A stretch of 6,246 nucleotides of DNA from Opitutia bacterium UBA977 (GTDB lineage Bacteria > Verrucomicrobiota > Verrucomicrobiia > Opitutales > Coraliomargaritaceae): the NCBI GenBank assembly GCA_002292345.1, contig DBBT01000043.1, positions 15,497 through 21,742 on the forward strand, given 5' to 3'. The position numbers and the translations under genes were made by a program. Positions 1 to 6,246 of the stretch are shown piece after piece. The notes under the pieces were generated by a model, which saw nothing but the letters and a program-made list of their open reading frames with translations, searched no databases and had not been told where the DNA came from. Positions within the stretch are counted from its first letter, which is position 1. Each line of letters starts with the position of its first letter.

Positions 1-125
1 CGCGTCAACACACATACGCCAGCGGTCACTGGCCCCGCCAGGCAACCACGTCCCGCCTCATCAATCCCGATCAACCGATCGACGGTCTGCAATTCCTTAA
101 AATCGTGTTGCTGTAGTTTATTCAT
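1..125 (-). CDS. rnhB: Ribonuclease HII, N-terminal part (runs off left edge)
   Basis: RNase HII is a cytoplasmic endonuclease that cuts RNA in RNA/DNA hybrids and 5' of single ribonucleotides misincorporated in DNA, starting ribonucleotide excision repair. On the minus strand an ATG (complement of 123-125) opens 41 codons with no stop before the window edge. Residues 20-33 read GIDEAGRGCLAGPV, the family signature. D22 and E23 are the first two carboxylates of the DEDD metal site, and G25-R26-G27 is the GRG motif that reads the RNA-DNA junction. The short N-terminal lead of about 18 residues is normal for the family. Cys28 replaces the more usual Pro of 'GRGPLAGP'. The remaining roughly 150-200 residues, including the other catalytic Asp residues, lie outside the window. 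The ribosome-binding site is weak (AAGAGA directly before the ATG). The gene is divergent from the metalloprotease. The signature is distinctive, so the family call is firm despite the short fragment. Confidence 0.92.
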   Translation of the reverse strand, partial: MNKLQQHDFKELQTVDRLIGIDEAGRGCLAGPVTAGVCVLT

Positions 126-140
126 TCTCTTAGTTAAGTC

Positions 141-156
141 GCCAGTCTCGACTGGC
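141..156. repeat. 7-bp inverted repeat just upstream of rnhB
   Basis: GCCAGTC and GACTGGC form a perfect inverted repeat separated by two bases (141-147 and 150-156). Its inner edge is 15 nt upstream of the rnhB start codon. Neither strand has a T-tract after it, so it is not an intrinsic terminator. In rnhB mRNA it could fold into a small hairpin near the ribosome-binding site, or in DNA it could be an operator. A second pairing, AGTCG 137-141 with CGACT 149-153, competes with it. Function unknown. Confidence 0.4.
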
Positions 157-197
157 CTCACAAATCGAAGTTTGATACCACTCAGAACCAATATAAT

Positions 198-275
198 CTA
201 TCTTAAAGGGCACTCATCATCGATCAATACGATTCCGTAAAGGAAAATCAAAAGAAACAAAATTTCACTCATCAT
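198..275 (-). CDS. Possible 25-residue hydrophobic small protein or leader peptide
   Basis: On the minus strand, ATG-ATG at 275-270 opens a 25-codon frame ending in TAG at 200-198. A purine-rich GGAAGG lies 4 nt before the first ATG and 7 nt before the second, a better Shine-Dalgarno match than those of the larger genes here. The peptide has a hydrophobic core at residues 5-18 (ILFLLIFLYGIVLI), preceded by a short polar start (MMSE) and followed by an acidic/polar tail (DDECPLR). It would suit a single short membrane segment. It is in the same orientation as rnhB and ends 72 nt upstream of it, so it could be a leader peptide or a small membrane protein. Against it: T-rich DNA yields Phe/Leu/Ile-rich peptides by chance, the frame is very short, and I recognise no family. 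Treat as a candidate only. Confidence 0.2.
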   Translation of the reverse strand: MMSEILFLLIFLYGIVLIDDECPLR

Positions 276-367
276 TTGCCCTTCCGATCCCTTTCAGTAT
301 CTTTTTAGCCAAATTCAGCTTCTAACACTGAGCAGACACTGCCAAAGGCCCAGACCCGAACGACACT

Positions 368-3300
368 GTGAACTTATTGCGCATTTCCTTACTTTCTAGC
401 TGTGTGCTTATCGTTTTAATTATAACGATGGCTCGCTGGCACAATGATGCCCCCCCAACAAATACCCCCACAGCTGACATCGCTGAGATTAAGCCAGAAG
501 CCGTCGCGCGCCCTGACTCGCAAGCTGATCAAGAAAATCACCTAAATGAGAGCACTCCAGCGGTAAAGCGCACTGTCGAAGCGTGGCCAATCACAGTCAT
601 CCAACACCTCAAAGCGGAGCATATAAACCGCGATAAAGCGATTGACCATATCGTGCGAGCCACACGATTTGAAGACTTTGCGGCACTCTCAATCGAATCG
701 ACGGAACGGCTGATTCGATACACTCAAAACGTCCTATCTCAGCCAGCTGAGAAAATCCCCCACCTCTGCTGGGGCCACGACACGTCAGACCCATACCGTC
801 GCAGCTTCGAGGGCGTGCGCTTTCTCGCACTCGCAGACAGCGGCAATACCAACAATCCACAGCCACTCTTTCAAGGTGACGATCGCTGGAGCTTCACCGC
901 GACTGACGGATTCACCGGAAGCTCTGGAACTCCAGTTACCATCACTTGGAGTTTCGTACCCGATGGCACTCGCGTGCCTGATGGCGGGTCGCGTGCAAAT
1001 AATAGACCGACTACTGGCTTAAGCGATCTCATCGCGAAACTAAATACAGCATACGGAGCTCCAACTACTACCGGCGATTTAACCACCGCTCCTTGGTTCG
1101 AGATGTTTGAGACCTCTTTCAATTTTTGGGAAGCAACCACTGGTAACATCTACATCTATGAACCATTTGATGATGGCACTGACATGTTGGATTTCCCGAG
1201 CGGAGTAATCGGCACACGTGGAGATGTGCGGATTGGAGGCACTCAAATTGACGGCAATGGCGGCACACTTGCTTTTAACTATTTTCCTGATGCTGGCGAC
1301 ATGGTCATTGATACCGCAGATTCGACGAACTTAGGGGCTGGGCAACAGGCAACACTCAGGAATGTGATCACTCACGAACATGGGCATGGCCTAGGGCTCA
1401 GCCATGTTTGTCCAGTCAATCAAACCAAACTAATGGAACCGTTTCTTTCCACCGCATTTGTTGGGCCACAATTCGACGACATTCTTACGACTCAAGAACT
1501 TTACGGTGATCCACTCGAACGCCAAGCCAGCAACAAAAACAACAACACGGCAGCCACAGCTCGAAACTTAGGCGTATTAAATACGACTTTCACCGCCAGT
1601 GAGCTCTCAATCGCAAACGCGAACGACTCCGACATTTTCCGCTTTCAACTTACTCAGGAAAAAGCACTGAATCTGACTGTCACGCCGACAAACACCCCAT
1701 CCTATCTGGAAGGCAGTCAAAACTCTGACGGCTCCTGTAGCACAGGCACATTTTTCGATCCGCAAAATCGACAAGACTTAATCTTGCGGGTGCTAGATAC
1801 TGATGGCACGACCGTCATCGCCAGTTCAAATACTGCTTCAATTGGCGACGCAGAAAGCATCCTTGGCTTAGCACTTAGAGATACAGGTCAAAACTACTAC
1901 ATCGAGGTAAAAGGCGGAGGCCAAAACAGTGGCTCAGTAAACAACGCCCAAGCATATTCACTCGAAATCGCATTCGAAGACCTCAATTCGATTCAGATTA
2001 AGGACTTCAACATCACTGCAGAAGCGTGCGCACCCGCAAATGGCGCAGCCGATCCAGAGGAACTCATCACCGTTCAAGTTACAGTCGAAAATAACGCGAG
2101 CAGTACGGTCGAAAATAGTGACATTACACTCAGTGGCAGTGCCAATCTAAACATCATCGGCAACCCCACACAGGACTTACCGGACCTCCTCGCAAACAGT
2201 TCAACCACTGTCACCTACCAATTCTCATTGTCAGGCGAATGCGGTGACACCGAAACCATTTCCTTTCAAGTCAACTCCGACTCAAGCACCGCACAAACGA
2301 CTCAGGAATTAATTTTAGGAGTGGAGGAGACTTTTTATACCGAAGATTTCAACTCTACTGCTCTAAATACAATTCCGTCTGAATACAGCGAATCCTCCGC
2401 CCTTGCCGACGCAAAATGGAGAACCGTCAATGCATCGAGTCCCACCAGCTCAAACGCCGTCTTTGCCCCGGGTAAGATTGACTCCGACAACGTCAACTCA
2501 GCCTACCTCGTATCCCCAACGATCAACTCGATCATTGCACGGACGCAACTCCTCTTTGACCACAGCTATAACACCGAGGAAACCTATGATGGTGGCGTAT
2601 TAGAAATCTCAACAAACAACGGTAGTAACTGGCAAGAGTGGACCGCAGCAGGTGGGACTTACACCCAGCAGGGTTATAGTGAAACGATCGCGACAGACAC
2701 AGGAAATCCGTTAGCGGGACAATCTGCCTGGACGGGAGATTCCGGTGGCTTAGTGACTACGATTGCTCAATTTCCGCCAACGACCGAGGGTCAAAATGTA
2801 CAGCTACGCTGGCACATGAGTAATGACCAAAGCGTACAAAGTGCGGGCTGGTTCATCGATAACATTCGCATCCTTCGGCCCGCCTGCTGTGAGATAACGA
2901 TCCCGACCCTCAACCTTACCGCGATTGACTCCATCGCAAGTGAGCAAGACCCCGCAGACGCTGCGCAATTTGTAATCACCGCCGACAGCACGCCGACAGC
3001 AAGCCTTTCAGTCTCTTACACACTCGCAGGCACAGCCACCTCAGGCAGCGACTTCGTTGCCCTCGCTGGCAGCGCGACCATCAATGCAGGCGAGAGTATC
3101 GCGACCATACCAGTCACTGCCATCACCGACGCTAATGTAGAAGGAGACGAGACACTCACCTTGACGCTCTCACCTTCGGTTAATTACGGCATCAACAGCG
3201 CATCCGCAGACATCACGATCAAAGACCTCCTCTTCGATGCATTTCGCTTCGAAAAATTCGGTACTGAATCCCTCAATACCGCCGACGATGCCGACTTCGA

Positions 3301-3619
3301 TTTCGATGGTGTGCCGAATCTAATCGAGTATGCCTTCGGCCTAGACCCGACCAATCAGGAGACACCGCCGTTCAGCTTAGATGTGCAAGCCTCAGAGGGC
3401 ACCAGTCTAGTGCTGACCTACGACGAAGACACCACACTGGATGACATCGATTATATCGTCGAAACCAGTCCGAGCCTCAGCCCTGCATCATGGACCAGCG
3501 TTGGCGTAACGATCAACTCTGGCACGATAACAAACGGATTAGAGACGAAGACCGCTACGATAGAAATGAGTGATCAAGCGCGATTCATACGCATTCGAAT
3601 CAACAGAACAGCTCCGTAG
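368..3619 (+). CDS. Secreted multidomain matrixin-like (metzincin) zinc metalloprotease
   Basis: Predicted exported zinc endopeptidase of 1083 residues. Residues 1-21 form a signal peptide or membrane anchor (Arg5, then a hydrophobic run to about residue 20). Residues 22-130 are a polar pro-region/linker. The catalytic domain is about 135-385. It holds the metzincin zinc motif H336-E337-x-x-H340-x-x-G343-x-x-H346 (THEHGHGLGLSH), with Glu337 as general base, and a Met-turn candidate at Met356 (KLMEPF). Then follow a PPC-like (bacterial pre-peptidase C-terminal) beta domain (about 395-536), an Ig/CARDB-like domain (about 545-650), a MAM/immune-inhibitor-like jelly-roll (about 655-837, ending GWFIDNIRI), a Calx-beta repeat (about 847-952), an EF-hand-like loop (D976, D978, D980, G981, N984, E987) and a terminal beta domain. 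The GTG start is chosen because it keeps the signal sequence; an in-frame TGA at 329-331 blocks any much longer form, and the next ATG (428) would lose the signal. No clear Shine-Dalgarno is seen. Protease class is firm; substrate is unknown. Confidence 0.88.
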   Translation: MNLLRISLLSSCVLIVLIITMARWHNDAPPTNTPTADIAEIKPEAVARPDSQADQENHLNESTPAVKRTVEAWPITVIQHLKAEHINRDKAIDHIVRATRFEDFAALSIESTERLIRYTQNVLSQPAEKIPHLCWGHDTSDPYRRSFEGVRFLALADSGNTNNPQPLFQGDDRWSFTATDGFTGSSGTPVTITWSFVPDGTRVPDGGSRANNRPTTGLSDLIAKLNTAYGAPTTTGDLTTAPWFEMFETSFNFWEATTGNIYIYEPFDDGTDMLDFPSGVIGTRGDVRIGGTQIDGNGGTLAFNYFPDAGDMVIDTADSTNLGAGQQATLRNVITHEHGHGLGLSHVCPVNQTKLMEPFLSTAFVGPQFDDILTTQELYGDPLERQASNKNNNTAATARNLGVLNTTFTASELSIANANDSDIFRFQLTQEKALNLTVTPTNTPSYLEGSQNSDGSCSTGTFFDPQNRQDLILRVLDTDGTTVIASSNTASIGDAESILGLALRDTGQNYYIEVKGGGQNSGSVNNAQAYSLEIAFEDLNSIQIKDFNITAEACAPANGAADPEELITVQVTVENNASSTVENSDITLSGSANLNIIGNPTQDLPDLLANSSTTVTYQFSLSGECGDTETISFQVNSDSSTAQTTQELILGVEETFYTEDFNSTALNTIPSEYSESSALADAKWRTVNASSPTSSNAVFAPGKIDSDNVNSAYLVSPTINSIIARTQLLFDHSYNTEETYDGGVLEISTNNGSNWQEWTAAGGTYTQQGYSETIATDTGNPLAGQSAWTGDSGGLVTTIAQFPPTTEGQNVQLRWHMSNDQSVQSAGWFIDNIRILRPACCEITIPTLNLTAIDSIASEQDPADAAQFVITADSTPTASLSVSYTLAGTATSGSDFVALAGSATINAGESIATIPVTAITDANVEGDETLTLTLSPSVNYGINSASADITIKDLLFDAFRFEKFGTESLNTADDADFDFDGVPNLIEYAFGLDPTNQETPPFSLDVQASEGTSLVLTYDEDTTLDDIDYIVETSPSLSPASWTSVGVTINSGTITNGLETKTATIEMSDQARFIRIRINRTAP

Positions 3620-3769
3620 CACGCGGCGCTTATTCAACTATTTTGAGCAGCACAGTCGAAAGGCTTAGTGCGTGGCTTGCTACAGAGAAATTTCGCCACT
3701 TGATATCGGCTTCATACGCTGATGTTAGAATGTAGCCTTCCCGACTGAGATGAGCTTGCAAAGCTGATT

Positions 3770-3795
3770 AAATACAATCTCACTATGTTGTATTT
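3770..3795 (+). repeat. 8-bp perfect inverted repeat, 10-nt loop
   Basis: AAATACAA (3770-3777) and TTGTATTT (3788-3795) are exact reverse complements separated by 10 nt. The right arm shares 3792-3795 with the left arm of the next stem-loop, so in RNA the two structures could not both form completely. It is AT-rich and modest in stability. It could be a protein-binding dyad in DNA or part of an RNA switch. Confidence 0.45.
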
Positions 3796-3839
3796 GGGCG
3801 TATTTACGTTCGACTTACTGAGTCGTAAATCACCCAAAT
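3792..3839 (+). repeat. Long imperfect stem-loop upstream of katG
   Basis: ATTTGGG (3792-3798) pairs with CCCAAAT (3833-3839). Inside it, ATTTA (3802-3806) pairs with TAAAT (3826-3830) and CGACT (3811-3815) with AGTCG (3821-3825), giving about 17 paired bases around a TACTG loop. ATTTACG/CGTAAAT (3802-3808 with 3824-3830) is an alternative inner pairing. A T7 tract begins 9 nt after the stem, farther than in a classical intrinsic terminator. It lies 172 nt after the protease stop codon and 150 nt before the katG ATG. It could be a weak terminator for the protease mRNA, a regulatory RNA structure, or an operator region. Confidence 0.5.
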
Positions 3840-3856
3840 TAAAGCAATTTTTTTAA

Positions 3857-6190
<2,334 letters not shown>

Positions 6191-6210
6191 TTACAATCAA
6201 TTGAGTGAAC

Positions 6211-6239
6211 AAAGCCCCGTCCAATCGACGGGGCTTTTT
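6211..6239 (+). terminator. Rho-independent terminator of katG
   Basis: AAAGCCCCGTC (6211-6221) and GACGGGGCTTT (6227-6237) form a perfect 11-bp stem with a CAATC loop. The stem has a GC-rich core and runs into a T5 tract (6235-6239). It starts 20 nt after the katG stop codon. The A-rich left end gives it some bidirectional capacity for a convergent gene to the right. Confidence 0.93.
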
Positions 6240-6246
6240 GCGACGT

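Larger units (their letters stand above)
126..367. other. Divergent intergenic region between rnhB and the metalloprotease gene
   Basis: This AT-rich spacer must hold the start signals for both divergent genes. Besides the dyad at 141-156 and the possible micro-ORF at 198-275, it contains a 10-bp direct repeat, CACTCATCAT, at 211-220 and 266-275. An exact TATAAT occurs at 192-197 on the plus strand, but the nearest -35-like TTGATA (172-177) is only 14 bp away, too close for a typical sigma-70 promoter. For the protease gene, TTGCCC (276-281), a 16-bp spacer and TATCTT (298-303) is a weak 4/6 plus 4/6 promoter candidate, giving a leader of roughly 58 nt. Neither is convincing. Confidence 0.5.

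Noticed and set aside
192..197. Exact TATAAT as a promoter for the protease gene
   Set aside because: The only -35-like sequence is 14 bp upstream, there is no extended -10, and it lies 170 bp from the start; AT-rich DNA makes chance matches common.
395..406. Lipobox-like L-S-S-C at residues 9-12 of the metalloprotease
   Set aside because: The cysteine precedes most of the hydrophobic core instead of following it, so signal peptidase II processing there is unlikely.
609..866. Minus-strand open frames inside the protease gene (also 538-723, 871-1149 and 2791-2991) and a plus-strand one at 2403-2603
   Set aside because: All overlap a clearly coding frame, have no family motifs and look like shadows of it.
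3792..3854. Strong intrinsic terminator for the protease gene
   Set aside because: The stem is interrupted and AT-rich, and the T-tract begins 9 nt after it, so it is recorded only as a stem-loop of uncertain role.
3785..3856. A 23-codon plus-strand frame starting at ATG 3785 inside the stem-loop region (MLYLGVFTFD...)
   Set aside because: It has no Shine-Dalgarno, its sequence is fully explained by the inverted repeats, and it has no recognisable feature.

Overview
The window suggests a member of the Verrucomicrobiota, most likely an Opitutae/Puniceicoccales-type marine bacterium. The main clue is the C-terminus of the large secreted protein. It combines an EF-hand-like D-x-D-x-D-G loop, an 'N-L-x-E-Y-x-x-G-x-D-P' segment and a final beta-rich domain ending in 'RFIRIRI', a tail I associate with secreted proteins of that phylum. 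This placement is recalled from family knowledge, not from a search.

Layout: (1) Positions 1-125, minus strand, hold the first 41 codons of an RNase HII gene (rnhB) that runs off the left edge. (2) Positions 126-367 are a divergent intergenic region. It holds a short dyad next to the rnhB start, a possible 25-residue hydrophobic micro-ORF on the minus strand, and a 10-bp direct repeat. (3) Positions 368-3619, plus strand, encode a 1083-residue multidomain exported metzincin (matrixin-like) zinc metalloprotease. (4) Positions 3620-3988 are a non-coding region with several nested or overlapping inverted repeats, T-tracts and a plausible katG promoter. (5) Positions 3989-6190, plus strand, hold a complete catalase-peroxidase gene, katG, with all catalytic residues present. 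An intrinsic terminator (6211-6239) follows it.

The genes do not form an evident operon. rnhB is divergent from the protease, and the protease and katG are separated by about 370 bp. katG looks like a stand-alone transcription unit with its own promoter region and terminator; no furA, perR or oxyR neighbour is visible. The functions (ribonucleotide removal/R-loop processing, extracellular proteolysis, peroxide detoxification) are independent. I see no phage, IS, CRISPR, tRNA or rRNA signal, and no evidence of a novel multi-gene system. The most interesting items are the protease's domain mosaic, the mutually exclusive stem-loops upstream of katG, and the small hydrophobic ORF upstream of rnhB.
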